A DNA stretch of 64,000 nt, taken from assembly GCA_964006375.1 (NCBI GenBank), contig OZ023269.1, positions 127,791,309 through 127,855,308 of the forward strand, in the 5' to 3' direction. The position numbers and the translations under genes were made by a program. Every line of letters starts with the position of its first letter. Position 1 is the stretch's first letter. Below the pieces are notes generated by a model. It saw nothing but the letters and a program-made list of their open reading frames with translations, was not told the DNA's origin and did not search any database. The DNA comes from Tillus elongatus. Its lineage: Eukaryota > Arthropoda > Insecta > Coleoptera > Cleridae. This document shows positions 9,853 to 20,681 of this stretch, piece after piece.

Positions 9853-11118
9853 AACATTTTTAGTGAATCTTCTTTAAAAAAATCACTGGTGAGGAGATTC
9901 CGACTTTTGAATTTTGAAAAAATTTCTTCAAATGAGCGCGAACTAGGCCCCTATAACCCATATCCAGGGTCAGTTTCAGTTTCCCGGAAAATCTTGTGTT
10001 TTTTTTTCGTAAAAAAATTATATCCCCGGAGATAACAAAGTAAGGGAAATCAAATTTGGTTCGCTTGTTTGAATTAAAAAGAGTGTAAGGTGTGCCAAAA
10101 TTTAGGTCTGTAAGTTGAAAAACAAAAAAGTTATGGGCATTTAAAGAAAAAAAATTGGGGTTTTCCTCAAAACCTCAAAGTCGCGATTTGAAACGTCAAA
10201 ATTGGCAACATTTAGGCAAAGAAACTGAAACAAATAAGATTATGTAAAGAAAATGTCGCAGGAACAGTGTTCTGCCAACCCTAAGTTTGAGCGTCAACCG
10301 TCATTTTCCCTTATGTTACTAAAATATTTCCAGAAATTTCATTTCAAATAAATCCTTGCTCTGATGTTTTGGCGGTAGTTTTAGTTAAGTTTCTGGTTTA
10401 CAGTCTGTAATTTCTAGTTAATTTTCGTAGAAAAGATTCGTTAATGAGGAGACCGCGACTTTTGATTTTAAAAAGATTTGTTCAAATGGACGCAAACTAG
10501 GCCCCCTGGAATCCATATCCGGATTTAGTTTCAGGCTTTATCTGTTTACATATATACAGAGTGACACATTTCTACGGTAAAGCTCAATAGCATTGTTGTT
10601 ATACAAGATGCGGAAAAAAGTCGTATACGGTAATTATAGGGCGTCTAGAGCTGCATCTTATAAAATTATTTTGACTATCACAGGTGGTCGATAAGTCGTT
10701 GGTGATACCTACAATTTTTTTATGAACACCCTTATATTGTTGAATTTTTGCATTTTTTATCGAACTACGATGAATGTTTGCAAGCAAAAAAATCGATACG
10801 CAGCGCGCGTTTTGGTAGGGAATTTTCATGAAATGCTTCAATTCTCTATGATTCAATTTACTTTTTTGTTGGCTAGGAAACCAGTTTTTTCAGAAACATT
10901 TTTAGTTTATTTTCGGTAATTTTTTTTAGGTTTTCAAACAATAACAATATATATAATAACAGTAAATTATTTTGATAAAATATGGGACATTGTTTCTATT
11001 ATATAGGTTATACCGGTAACTAGATCGATGCCTGCTTGCTTAAGAGAGACATATATTTGCTATTAAAAACATATTTAAGAAAATTCACTTCCATAACGCA
11101 CATGCTGCGTCCAGACTT
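9853..11118 (+). repeat. Composite repeat B-D-C-M without AT tract
   Basis: The B hairpin near 9855 is followed by the usual left flank, then directly by TTTCCCGGAAAATC from beyond the tract, so the (AT)n and about 130 bases were deleted. D runs 10130-10415, a second hairpin lies at 10418-10445, C at 10555-10790 (CAGAGTGACACATTTC) and M at 10793-11118. Confidence 0.75.
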
Positions 11119-11640
11119 TCCCCAATTAACTCCTTATTTATTTCCTTTCTTCTGAAACGATTTTACTCAGTTTTTAGTTATGGTGAATTGCTTTTACAAC
11201 AGTTCTGTAAAAAGGTAAACAACATAAATTTACTAATAATAGGTCAAGAATTTCCAACGTAGGTACAAAACAAGTGTATAGAGGGCGCTCACTTTCCAAG
11301 TCACTGGTTCGATATTTGTAATTCTTATTTAATCATGAAGTTTGTATAACAAGACCACTTAAACCTGGCTTAGAATAAGTCACTGGGGAACCTGCTTTTT
11401 CTTGGGGAGACAGTTTACCTGTCTCCATATTAACTAAATAAAGTGTAACTGGTTTTTTGAAGTAAAATTTTCTCTCGCCTTGTATTTTACAGGGTACAAG
11501 GAACACCTTTTTTCAAAAGGTTTTTGGTTCCCACGTTTGGTTCAAAATGTCTGTTCTGTAAAACTTACTCACATTTAAGTAGGCTGAGTGTAATGTCTAA
11601 TTAATTGTTGTCACCCTTCCTTGGCGAAACCCTTCCATAC
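11119..11640 (+). repeat. Composite repeat A, third direct copy
   Basis: Follows M without a gap and includes GCGTATAGAGGGCGCTC-like sequence as GTGTATAGAGGGCGCTC, AACAAGACCAC, AGTCACTGGGGAAC and the hairpin 11406-11426. None of the nested insertions is present. 11641-11776 holds no recognised feature. Confidence 0.75.
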
Positions 11641-11775
11641 TAAATACGTAAAAAGATACTTTTCCTTTAGCTTCACAAATGTTGTGTAGCCATCTTTGCC
11701 GCTTTACAGCATCATCAGCTAGGAGAAAATTAATTTAGCTATACTGTTTGAATACTCTATTGTCTTGTTACAATG

Positions 11776-11776
<1 letters not shown>

Positions 11777-11869
<93 letters not shown>
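11777..11869. repeat. (AT)n tract, 93 bp
   Basis: Perfect AT run at the left edge of a B variant 2 copy. The left hairpin flank is missing here. Confidence 0.97.
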
Positions 11870-11873
<4 letters not shown>

Positions 11874-12390
11874 CACACCGATTACTCAAACAATCATGGT
11901 CCGATTTTGATCAAATTTGGCACATACCTTCCTTTTGCAAGTGGCTTCGGTAAGTTCGTTAGTCAGGAAAATCGGCCTAGGTTTTCCCGGAAAATTTTGT
12001 GTTTCCTTTCGAAAAAAATTATATCTCCCGAAATAACAAAGTAAGGACAACCAAATTTAGTAGGCTGGTTTCTGTCATTAATGTGTATCCTGTGTACTAA
12101 AAATCAGATCTGTATCTTGAAAAATAAGAAAGTTAGAGGTAAATTAATTTTTAATTAATTAAATCTGATTCAAGTAAGTTCAAACGTCAAAATTGATTGA
12201 GTACGAATGAGAGTGAAAAATACTACAAGAAATGACTAACAAGCTCCTAGATATGTGTCTACGTCGTTATTTTCCTTGATTTCGTTATAATAGGAGCAAA
12301 AAATCTATTGTAAATCGAAATAGTTTTATCTAAATTTTAAGCCATTGAACAAATGTATGACGCGATATAGCTGCTAGTAGACACATGTCG

Positions 12391-12478
12391 AGTATAGCTC
12401 AGTAGTCTAAGTCCCTGTAAATCCGATAATAAAATTCAGTTGACTTCTGCATGACGAGTTCGAATCCTAATTAGTGAC
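12391..12478 (+). repeat. tRNA-like segment (SINE-type head)
   Basis: TATAGCTCAGTAGTCTAAG resembles an A box and GAGTTCGAATCC a B box, the internal Pol III promoter of tRNAs. The ends do not pair as an acceptor stem and the anticodon arm is disrupted, so it is not a working tRNA gene. Related copies lie at 19640-19716 and 62151-62226. Confidence 0.6.
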
Positions 12479-12566
12479 TTTAGTCTCATTTCACTTTACC
12501 GTTATCTAATTAGTTTGTTGTTATTCCGATGATTTTTTTTAAAATTAATTATTATTATTATCATTA

Positions 12567-12880
12567 TTCAGCAAGTGGGTTATGGTAGCTAATTTTCATT
12601 ATATGTTTCAAAATTCAGTAGCTCAATTTGCTATTTAGTTATGGTTTGTTGGCTAGGAACCAACTTTTTCGGGAATATTTTGAGTTTATTTTCGAAAAAT
12701 CTTCTCCATTTCCAAACAATAAAGTTATTTTGATGAAATATGGTCCAATGTTTTTACTATAGAGGTTATGTTGGTAACCAAATTTTATGCGTGCTTTTGT
12801 TAAAAGAACAGACATATTTGCTATTAAAAACATTTAAATCAAAATTCATTACCATAACGCACTTGCTGCGTCCAGACTTT
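12567..12880 (+). repeat. M module
   Basis: Left arm CAGCAAGTGGGTTATGG (outer bases lost), right arm CTTGCTGCGTCCAGAC. The interior is shared with 7729-8038. Confidence 0.75.
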
Positions 12881-12986
12881 TTTTCATAATTGCGACAGAC
12901 ACGAACGTTACAATAAAAATTAAATTCAATTTATAAGAGAAAAAATCAGTAAACAAGTTGAAAATTCAACAACTACATTAATAATT

Positions 12987-13460
12987 TTATAATAAATTTT
13001 TAAAATGTTTTCCATTAAGGAGGCGATGAGCCAATATGTTGCAAAAACATCGACGTTTATTTATAATCAATTCGGGAGTAAGTGCTATTTTACCTTAATG
13101 AAAGGCAGGGGTTCGGCAAAATTTCCAGGATAGTGAGGTGAAACTGCTCCCTGGCGTCCGTGATTGCCCATAGTCGCGGAAATAGGCCGACGTTAAAGAA
13201 ACAAAACACACACACACAAGTGCTATTTTATCTCTAATCCCTTGTTTTAATTTATCCAGGTTCTTGGGCCTGTTTTTGTATACTTCAGTTCTCAGATGCT
13301 TTCAAAGAAAAAAATCGCTGGGGTCCAGAGTCCAGAGATAATCGAGGCCATTTACAGCTTCCCTTCTGCCTATCCACCTGTGAGGAAATATTTGATCTAA
13401 ATATCTGCAAACATTGCGTTGATAATGGATTGATGCCTCATCTTGTTAGAATCAAACACC
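12987..13460 (-). pseudogene. Older DD41D mariner transposase remnant, split by a retroposon
   Basis: Minus-strand translation gives QDEASIHYQRNVCRYLDQ, then FPHRWIGRREAVNGLDY and LDPSDFFL, with 41 residues between the Asp of QDEAS and that of PSDFF. It continues EVYKNRPKNLDKLKQG, then RDKIALTPELIINKRR across the retroposon, and ends GKHFKNLL and a stop at 12987-12989. Stops replace the Gln before QDEA and the Trp after DFFL. This is a different, more decayed transposase than the three copies with CAGGGTGGCGC ends. The upstream half is not recognised. Confidence 0.72.
13080..13230 (+). mobile_element. Short (AC)n-tailed retroposon with target duplication
   Basis: Insert 13093-13217 ends in AACACACACACAC and is flanked by AAGTGCTATTTTA at 13080-13092 and 13218-13230. 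Removing it and one duplicate rejoins the transposase frame around RDKIALTPEL, which confirms the insertion. It carries the same GGCAAAATTTCCAGGATAG and GCGGAAATAGGCCGACG sequence as 63470-63713 in reverse. Confidence 0.85.
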
Positions 13461-13844
13461 CGCGAGATATGCCCCAGAAGCCAGAAAAATTTCTTGCTGC
13501 AATAATCTATTCAATTAACGTTGTTTTAACTAGATGGCGGTACTATACATAGCTCACCATATTTTAGATAATCAGATACATTTTCTTGGTAGATCATTTT
13601 ATAAAGAATAACACGCACACGTGGTATCTGAATAATTACCACAAAATTTTTAGAAAGGGCTTCTTTAGTAGCCTTTATACAGCATGGTTCAAAAATAACG
13701 GTACACATATCAGCGAGTAGGTTCTCTTGGCATCAAATTATTACGATTTGGGCAAACTTACCTCAGTTCGTTTTTTTATTTTTTTACATTTCTTCTTTTT
13801 TCCTTTTTTTTTCTTAACCTAATAATTGGAATGTTTTTTTGGAC
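13461..13844. other. No gene recognised
   Basis: Continues upstream of the transposase remnant. A 60-codon minus-strand frame (13526-13708) shows no motif I recognise. A T-rich run lies at 13770-13815. Confidence 0.4.
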
Positions 13845-14201
13845 ATTGCATTTTTCATCGAAATATGATGTATGTTTGTAAAAAATATTGCAACGCAGTA
13901 AGTGCGTTTTGGTAGCCAATATTTATTAAATGCTTCAAAATTCAATAACTCAATTTGCTATTAACCTAAGGTTCGTCGGCTAGGAAACGAGTTATCTCGG
14001 AAACATTTAAAGTTTATTTGCGGAAATTTTTTGTACATTTTCAAACAAATTATTTTGATAAAACATGGTACATTGTTTCTACTATATAGGTTATACCGGT
14101 GACCAAATTGATGCCTGCTTGCATTAAAGAGACATATGTGCTATTAAAAACATTTTATGAAAATTCACTTTCATAACGCACTTGCTGCGTCCAGACTTTT
14201 T
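13845..14201 (+). repeat. Composite repeat, end of C plus M
   Basis: The C remnant CATCGAAATATGATGTATG joins M (about 13888-14201), whose right arm ends CTTGCTGCGTCCAGAC. Confidence 0.7.
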
Positions 14202-14302
14202 TTAAGTTGTCTTGATAGGCCCCAAGTCATTAAGATATGTGTCCCTGTACAATCCTAAATAATTTAAGAAAAAAAAGAGTAATATATGTGTGTATGTATG
14301 TA

Positions 14303-15929
14303 TAGGGTGGCGCATTGAAAACGAAACAGACCGATTTGCGTCCAGAAAAATATTTTTTTTAAGAAACGCTGAAACACGTCAATTTTAATATTGAGGGGGA
14401 CATGTTTTGACATAAAACTCAACTTTGTCACATCAACCCCTTAAGGGTGGTGATAACAACCCTTATATTTTAAATAGGGAACATGGATCCAGTGTTACAT
14501 CATTTGAAAGCTCTTTCTTTTATGAATTCAGCACACTAATTTTTTTGGAAGTTTTATCAACTCGTTTAAAAATTATTCACAGTTGAAGATGCAAAAACGC
14601 ATTTTACTCATTCCGATAAGAAATATGTTGATAGTCAATGTCTTGTTGGTTTGTAAACAAAAAATTGACTATCAGAACATTTCTTATCGGAATGAGGGAA
14701 TGCGGTTTATTATTTCAGTTTATCGGTCGGTTTGATACTTGATAGTACTACCGAAAATTAATTTCACAATTCTGTATTCTGTAGAAGAAAGAGTTGAAAT
14801 AATGACTCTTTTTTAAAACAACGATGACTGTGCTAACCGTACCGCAAATTTGTTTAATGAACGACATCCGAGCAGACATGTTAACAGAAAATACATTTTG
14901 GAGTTAGTTGCAAAATTTCGACAAATTGGTTCAGTAGCCAACAAAAAACGGGATCCTGAACGTGAATTTCCGGTTAGAAATGACACTACTGAGATTGAAG
15001 TCAACAGTCAATCGTCAATCGTGTAATCCAAAAAATTTTCACGAAGTCCACACTCAAACTCCACAGAAATTGAATGTGTGGACTGGAATTTTTGAAGACC
15101 GTTTAATCGGACCAATTTTTCTTGATGACAATTTGAGTGACGAAACGTATTTGGAGTTACTAGAAGATATCGTTTACCCCCTACTAAATGACATTATTGA
15201 AAATGGTGATCGCTATCAAGAAAATTAATTAGTGTTTCAACAAGATGGAGCTCCTCCGCATTTTTCACAACGTGTTAGGCAGTTTTTGAACAGAGAGGTT
15301 CCACGACAATGGATTGGGCGTAGAGGTGTTATTAAGTGGCCCCCTAGATCACCGGACTTAACTCCTTTAGACTTCTTTCTATAGGGCCGTTTAAAGAGTA
15401 GAATTTACGCAACAGAACCGAAGCCTGTGGAAGAATTACGACGACGCATTGTTGAAGAATTCCGTCTAATAACTCAACAAATGCTGCAGAATGTCAGAGA
15501 TCGTTTTGAACAAAATTTGTACTTTTGTATGGAAGCTGGTGTTCAACAATTTGAACACTTACTTAACTTAATAAACCTTTTTGGAACGTTTGGTTTTGTT
15601 TTTTATTTTTATTTTTAACGAAAAATTGACTAATTAGTGCATTTCTTATCACAATGAATGAAATACGTTCTTGCAACTCCTACTGTGAATAATTTTTAAA
15701 CGAGTTGATAAAACTTGCAAAAAAATTTGTGTGCTGAATTCAGAAAAGAAAGAGCTTTCAAATGATGTAACACTCGACCCATGTTCCCTATTTAAAATAT
15801 AAGGGTTGTTATCACCACCCTTAACGGGTTGATGTGACAAAGTTGAGTTTTATGTCAAAACATGTTCCCCTCAATATTAAAATTGACGTGTTTCAGCGTT
15901 TCTTTTCAAAAAAATTTAGCGCCACCCTG
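14303..15929 (+). mobile_element. Mariner-like transposon, DD41D type, copy 2, both ends present
   Basis: TA at 14301-14302, left tip TAGGGTGGCGCATTG, right tip GCGCCACCCTG at 15919-15929, then TA. The inverted arms are about 330 bp (14303-14640 and 15605-15929). The interior is deleted relative to copy 1. A 33-base inverted repeat lies just inside the left arm (14607-14639 with 14664-14696). Confidence 0.9.
14770..15565 (+). pseudogene. Broken mariner transposase (DD41D), copy 2
   Basis: The N-terminal part reads SVEERVEI onward but the start ATG is lost and the frame shifts after about 30 residues. After EFPVRN a deletion of roughly 400 bases, judged against copy 1, removes the second DNA-binding part and the first catalytic Asp. 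The C-terminal part has YQEN-stop (TAA 15226-15228), FQQDGAPPHF, WIGRRG, PPRSPDLTPLDFFL-stop (TAG 15382-15384) and FEQNLYFCMEAG. Copy 3 has both stops at the same codons; copy 1 has an intact Gln at the first. The last frame (15427-15618) is the C-terminal tail, not a separate gene. Confidence 0.85.
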
Positions 15930-15944
15930 TATATGTATGTGTAG

Positions 15945-15947
<3 letters not shown>

Positions 15948-16042
<95 letters not shown>
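15948..16042. repeat. (AT)n tract, 95 bp
   Basis: Starts about 18 bases right of mariner copy 2. No B flank is recognisable on either side. Confidence 0.97.
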
Positions 16043-16043
<1 letters not shown>

Positions 16044-16129
16044 CTTAGCTATTTTGGATTTTAGAAAACCTTATGTAAAGTGTAGTCAGCTGACGAATTA
16101 ACAGTTGAACACAGATAGAGACTTAAACA

Positions 16130-16400
16130 TGAGAAAATGAGCGGATGGCCAGAATAGCCGTAGCAAGACATGACCTCACACACATCCTTTTCTTAAGGAG
16201 GACAGGGATCTTTAATGTGCTCAACACTGATTGTATACGGGACAGGCGACTTAAGACATTCAACTTGCCCAAACACAATACCACAACATCGGTTGATGTT
16301 AAATTACAGGATATACTGAACAATAATCTGACGTTTCTACTGGAAATTGCACCTGGAACCCCTTGCTCCAGCTCACGTTCTTACCCCTAGATAATAGAGG
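16130..16400 (-). repeat. Diverged copy of the (AC)n-tailed retroposon
   Basis: Shares CAGGGATCTTTAATGTGC and TTTCTACTGGAAATTG with 6096-6463. The AC tail and flanking duplication are not visible. Frames on either strand here (16123-16323 and 16145-16390) are readings of this repeat. Confidence 0.6.
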
Positions 16401-16424
16401 CTGCTCTTCGAACTATTGTATCAC

Positions 16425-16530
16425 CAGTTCCCAGATATTTTTGCCCTATTAAACAGCCTTTGGATCTCCGCTCTAAGCCGTCTTAGTTCCTTGTTCTGCC
16501 AAGACAAGTGGTTGTTGTCTTTCGCTTAAC
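16425..16530 (-). pseudogene. LINE linker fragment (R1/LOA-like)
   Basis: Minus strand reads WQNKELRRLRAEIQRLFNRA then KISGNW and a stop. The W-x-NKEL-x-x-LR-x-E pattern is typical of the stretch between endonuclease and reverse transcriptase in R1/I/LOA-type LINEs. No flanking domains remain. Confidence 0.45.
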
Positions 16531-16753
16531 AGGATAGCTGCTAGAGATGCAATTTTTCAAAGAACATTGAACATTCTAAGCTTTATCTATGCTAGATAAT
16601 TAAATCACATTGCCATCTTTGTGAATAACTGCTCGTAAAGTATTTTGGTAATCTTCACGATCTACAAGACTGCGCCCATATTTGGGAGTTCCGAAGCTCC
16701 GTTCGGCTATTTAAATTTCACGGCGTTGCCTATTCCAGAGTCAATAATTAACT

Positions 16754-17000
16754 AAGTGAAGATTGGCACCTTTGATGAGTACTGTTAAGTACACTTTGAG
16801 AACCCAAATCAGCACACAACATCTTTTTAAAGAATTGACGATCGTTTCAATAATAATGTTATCGTCATCAGAGGATGAAAAATTCTAAACCACTTAACTA
16901 CCTCACAATTTATACTACGTGTTAGGTAAAGGGACCTCTACTTGGTTCTCTAAGTGTACTTATCAGTGCTCACCACAGATTCCAATTTACAATTAGTTTA
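16754..17000. mobile_element. Penelope terminal segments, inverted pair remnant
   Basis: The left part is the reverse terminal segment (AAGTGAAGATTGGCACC) with a hammerhead. The right part (about 16955-17000) is only the forward end, AAGTGTACTTATCAGTGC. It has the same plan as 9561-9802, with the middle replaced or lost. No clear duplication is seen. Confidence 0.7.
16820..16885 (-). ncRNA. Hammerhead ribozyme, Penelope terminal segment
   Basis: Minus strand: CTGATGA, stem II CGATAA pairing with TTATTG, AAACGATCG, then GTC (plus-strand GAC 16837-16839). Stem I is weakened because AGG has become AAT after the cleavage site. Confidence 0.6.
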
Positions 17001-17317
17001 CTGATTGTATTTTGTTGTGTTATATTTTAGTTGTTAGTTCGTATTGGTTTATACCAAAAATTGAAATCGGTAAAACAAATAGGAACTAACGTGGTCTTTT
17101 GATGACGCAGATCAAGTAATGTTAAATGATTTTGAAGCCTGTAAATCATTAGTTTTGCGTGACTTACAACTTATAACGCCATCTGTTATCATGTTTTTAT
17201 ACGAATAAAATATTTATTTAAAGAAATATCTAATTTAGCACTAGGAATGTAATTTTTATTAATTTTGTTTATTATTGTCCAATGTACTACAAATCGTTTG
17301 TAAACTAAAGTAATCGT

Positions 17318-17450
17318 AAGTACACTTTGATAACCCAAATCACCACAAAACATTACAAAAAACCTGACGATCGTTTCACTAACCAAGTTAGCGTCATCAG
17401 AGGATGAATAATTCAGGAATCAATTCTCATCACAGGTTCCAATCTTCACT
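17318..17450 (-). mobile_element. Penelope terminal segment
   Basis: Reverse copy running from TAAGTACACTTTGATAACCC through the hammerhead, followed by CTCATCACAGGTTCC in forward orientation at about 17420-17445. It has no coding part. Confidence 0.7.
17350..17407 (-). ncRNA. Hammerhead ribozyme, Penelope terminal segment
   Basis: Minus strand: CTGATGA, stem II CGCTAAC/GTTAGTG, AAACGATCG, GTC (plus-strand GAC 17366-17368), with CCT/AGG closing stem I. All core residues and a GTC triplet are kept. Confidence 0.7.
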
Positions 17451-17934
17451 TTGTACTAAAGTTTTCGTTGTTGATGATTTTACAGTTACAATTGGGAATT
17501 AAAAAAAAAAACTGAATACGTGGATATAATGACTCTTTGCATAATAATGTATTGTTTGCTTCAACTTCATTTGTTCTTTATTTTGTTAATATTTTTTAAG
17601 TTTTTCTCACATTTCTGTTAAAACTAAATATAAGAGTTTACTGGGTGCCCAACCCAATAAGCAGGGAGTAATATTTATATCTCAGAGACCGTTTAACTGA
17701 TTTTGTTCAAATTTACTGGGGGGATGTAAAAGCAAGTGACGAATAAAATAGATGTACCTTCGTCATTCTAATTTTACAGTGTAGGTCAAAAATGAGACCA
17801 CCTTTTTAATTTTATATAAAACACATTAAAAGTTGCTGCATTTTTTAATTATTGATCAAGCTGTCCTAAGCGTCCCCATACCTACAAGTATCTGTTTATG
17901 TGATATTGACGAACATCCTTATTGTGATTTTTTT
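17451..17934. other. No gene seen
   Basis: AT-rich, with stops in all frames and no match to the other repeats of this window. Confidence 0.45.
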
Positions 17935-18250
17935 AAAAATTAACTTATGAGGAGATCCCGGCTTTTGAATTTTCAAAAAATTTCTTCAAATGAGCATAAA
18001 CTAGGCCCCCTCGAATCCATATTTGGGGTCAGTTTCAATTTTTATATGTTGGTTTGTTAGCCAGGAAAATCTAACTAGGTTTTTCGGGAAAATTTTGGAT
18101 TTCCTTTTGGAAAAAATTCATATCTCCGGAAATAACAAACCTGTGTCAACCAAATTTGGCAAGCTGGTTTACGTTGTAAATACCAAACTGCGCACCAAAA
18201 CTCAGGTCTCTAAGATTAAAGAAAAAAAAGTTATAGGCACTTAATAAAGT
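17935..18250 (+). repeat. B module lacking AT tract
   Basis: Left flank ATGAGGAGATCCCGGC, then TTTTTATATG followed at once by TTGGTTTGTTAGCCAGG from beyond the tract. 18251-18640 holds nothing recognised. Confidence 0.65.
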
Positions 18251-18644
18251 AAAGTTTTAGTGCCACTAAAAGCCAGAGAAGACGCAATACCAAAATAATG
18301 GATGTGTTAAAACAAAATCTATTAAATATTACAGAGAACGTTTATTTTTTCATGCCTGAAAAAGTTCAAGAAGTGCCAGAAAAATTACTTAACAATCGTA
18401 TAATTTTTCTCCTGTAAATGTTAAACTGAAGATATGAAACGTGAAAATTAGTATAACTATTGTGTTTCATTAATCTTAATATTGCATAAAATGTATATTA
18501 GAATGTTCTAGATTTATGATACTCTTCTAATTTGTTGAAATAGTTGCAAAATATGCCTCTAAACTCCTTACATATTACAAAAAAATAACTGGGGACTATT
18601 ATGTGTTATCTACCGTTTCTTGCACTACATTTTCCAAGTGTTAG

Positions 18645-18715
18645 TGTGGTTAAATCGTTAAAGAGCTTGCTGATAAGAAAATGAACGCTGGTTCAAATCT
18701 CACTGTAGACGGAAT
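18645..18715 (+). other. Weak tRNA-like segment
   Basis: GTGGTTAAATCGTTAAAG and GGTTCAAATCTC are spaced like A and B boxes, but no cloverleaf closes. It could be a decayed SINE head or chance. Confidence 0.25.
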
Positions 18716-19084
18716 TTCTCTTTTAGCTTTTTTTAAAACTTTTTTTCGTCTGTGATGCACGTTCAAAGTTATCTAAGTCATTTACAATATTTTTTTAGGG
18801 ACTTTAAAAAAAAAGCCTAATGAAAGATAAGCACTTTGAAGACTTCTATTCAAGTTTAATAGCAGCTGTTGTTGTTCTTAGTTGGTAAAACCGTTCCAGA
18901 GTTAACATAGATAGAGAGATTTGTGACATGAGAAGAGGCTGTTTTCTTCTCTACAACCGGATCAATTTTTACAGCATCCACAGGCAAAAGCATTTTCTCT
19001 GTGAGCCGCAGAATAAGTATCTAGTTCTGTATTTAGATCAGATTTGGATATTTTTTCATTTATTTAATTTATTCCTGTTAGCTA

Positions 19085-19914
19085 ATTTTAGTGAATTTCT
19101 TCAAATGACCGCGAACTAGGCCCTCTAGAACTCTATCACACCACTAAATCAAAAAATAATAGTTCGCTTTTGATAAAATTTGGCACATACCTTCCTTTTG
19201 CAAGTGGCTTGGATAGGTTCGTTAGTTAGAAAAATCGGCCCAGGTTTTCCCGGAAAATTTTGTGTTTTCTTTCGAAAAAAATTTATATCTCCCGAAATAA
19301 CAAAGTGACGGCAACCAAATTTGGCACGCTGGTTTCTGTCATAAAGAGTATCATATGTACCAAAATTCAGATCTCTATCTTTAAAAAACAAAAAGTGAGA
19401 GGTAAATTATATTTTAATTAATTAAATCTGATCCAAGAAAGTTAAAACGTCAAAATTGATTGATCAGAATGTGAGTGAAAAATACTACAAGAAATGACTA
19501 ACAAGCTCCTAGATAAGTTTTTAAGTCGTTATTTTGACTGTGTTCAAATATGAGTAAAAAATCCATTGTAAATCAAAATGGTTTTGTGTAAATTGTAAAA
19601 CTTTGAACAATCGGATATACCTGCTAGTAAATGCATGTAGTGCGTAGCTGAGTGGGCTAGGTCGATGTACATCGTGGTCGACTCCCACATGACGAGTTCT
19701 AATCCCAGTTAGTGACTTTACTTTTTATCAATTTTTAGTCTCATTTCACTTTACAGTTATCTAATCAGATGGTTGTTATTCCCATGATTTTTAGCGAGTT
19801 TTTGTATAAAAAATAATTTGATAAAGACGAGATGAAAGTTTTAAGACTTAATTAAATTTGAATAGCATATCAGGACTTTGTTCGTGCCCCAACTTAGTGA
19901 AACCGTTCCATATC
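19085..19914 (+). repeat. B module variant 2 with tRNA-like head, no AT tract
   Basis: A remnant of the left flank, then CACACCACTAAATC and the right flank, then the variant 2 path to AAACCGTTCCATATC, where mariner copy 3 begins. A minus-strand frame at 19149-19391 is this repeat read backwards. Confidence 0.65.
19640..19716 (+). repeat. tRNA-like segment (SINE-type head)
   Basis: GCGTAGCTGAGTGGGCTAGG and GAGTTCTAATCCC match the A and B boxes of the 12.4 kb copy. No acceptor stem forms. Confidence 0.6.
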
Positions 19915-20681
19915 TACTAATTGACATTGTTGAAAATGATGATCGCTATCAAGAAAATTAATTAGTGTTTCAACAAGATGGAGCTCCTCCGCATTTTTCA
20001 CAACGTGTAAGGCAGTTTTTGAACAGAGAGGTTTCACGACAATGGATTGGGCGTAGAGGTGCTATTGAGTGGCCTCCTAGATCACCGGATTTAACTCCTT
20101 TAGACTTCTTTCTATAGGGCCATTTAAAGAGTAGAATTTACGCAACAGAACCGAAGTATGTGGAAGAATTATGACGACGCATTATTGAAGAATGCCGTCT
20201 AATAACTCAACAAATGCTCCAGAATGTCATAGCTTGTTTTGAACAAAATTTGTACTTTTGTATGGAAGCTGGTGGTCAACAATTTGAACACTTACTTAAC
20301 TGAATTAACATTTTTGAACGTTTGGTTTTGTTTTTTAGTTTTTTTAACGAAAAATTGACTAATTAGTGCATTTCTTATCACAATGAATGAAATACGTTCT
20401 TGCAACTCCAACTGTGAATAATTTTTAAACGAGTTGATAAAACTTCCAAACAAATTAGTGTGCTGAATTCAGAGAAGAAAGAGCTTTCAAATGATGTAAC
20501 ACTCGATCCATGTTCCCTATTTAAAACATTATGGTTGTTATCACCACCCTTAACGGGTTCATGTGACAAAGTTGAGTTTTATGTCAAAACATGTCGCCCT
20601 CAATATTAAAATTAATGTGTTTCAGCGTTTCTTAAAAAAATTCTCTGGACGCAAATCGGTCTGTTTCGTTTTCAATGCGCC

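Larger units (their letters stand above)
11777..12545 (+). repeat. B module, variant 2 with tRNA-like head
   Basis: AT tract 11777-11869, then GTATCACACCGATTACTC and the common right flank. From about 12130 it departs from the D path into TTAATTTTTAATTAATTAAA and then the tRNA-like part. The same path is seen at 19140-19910 and, reversed, at 61930-62276. Confidence 0.7.

Noticed and set aside
12391..12478. Functional tRNA gene
   Set aside because: A and B boxes are present but the acceptor and anticodon arms do not form, and the segment is repeated within a larger repeat.
16754..17000. Target duplication around the 16.8 kb Penelope piece
   Set aside because: ATTAACT on the left and ATTAGTTTA on the right are similar but not a convincing direct duplication.
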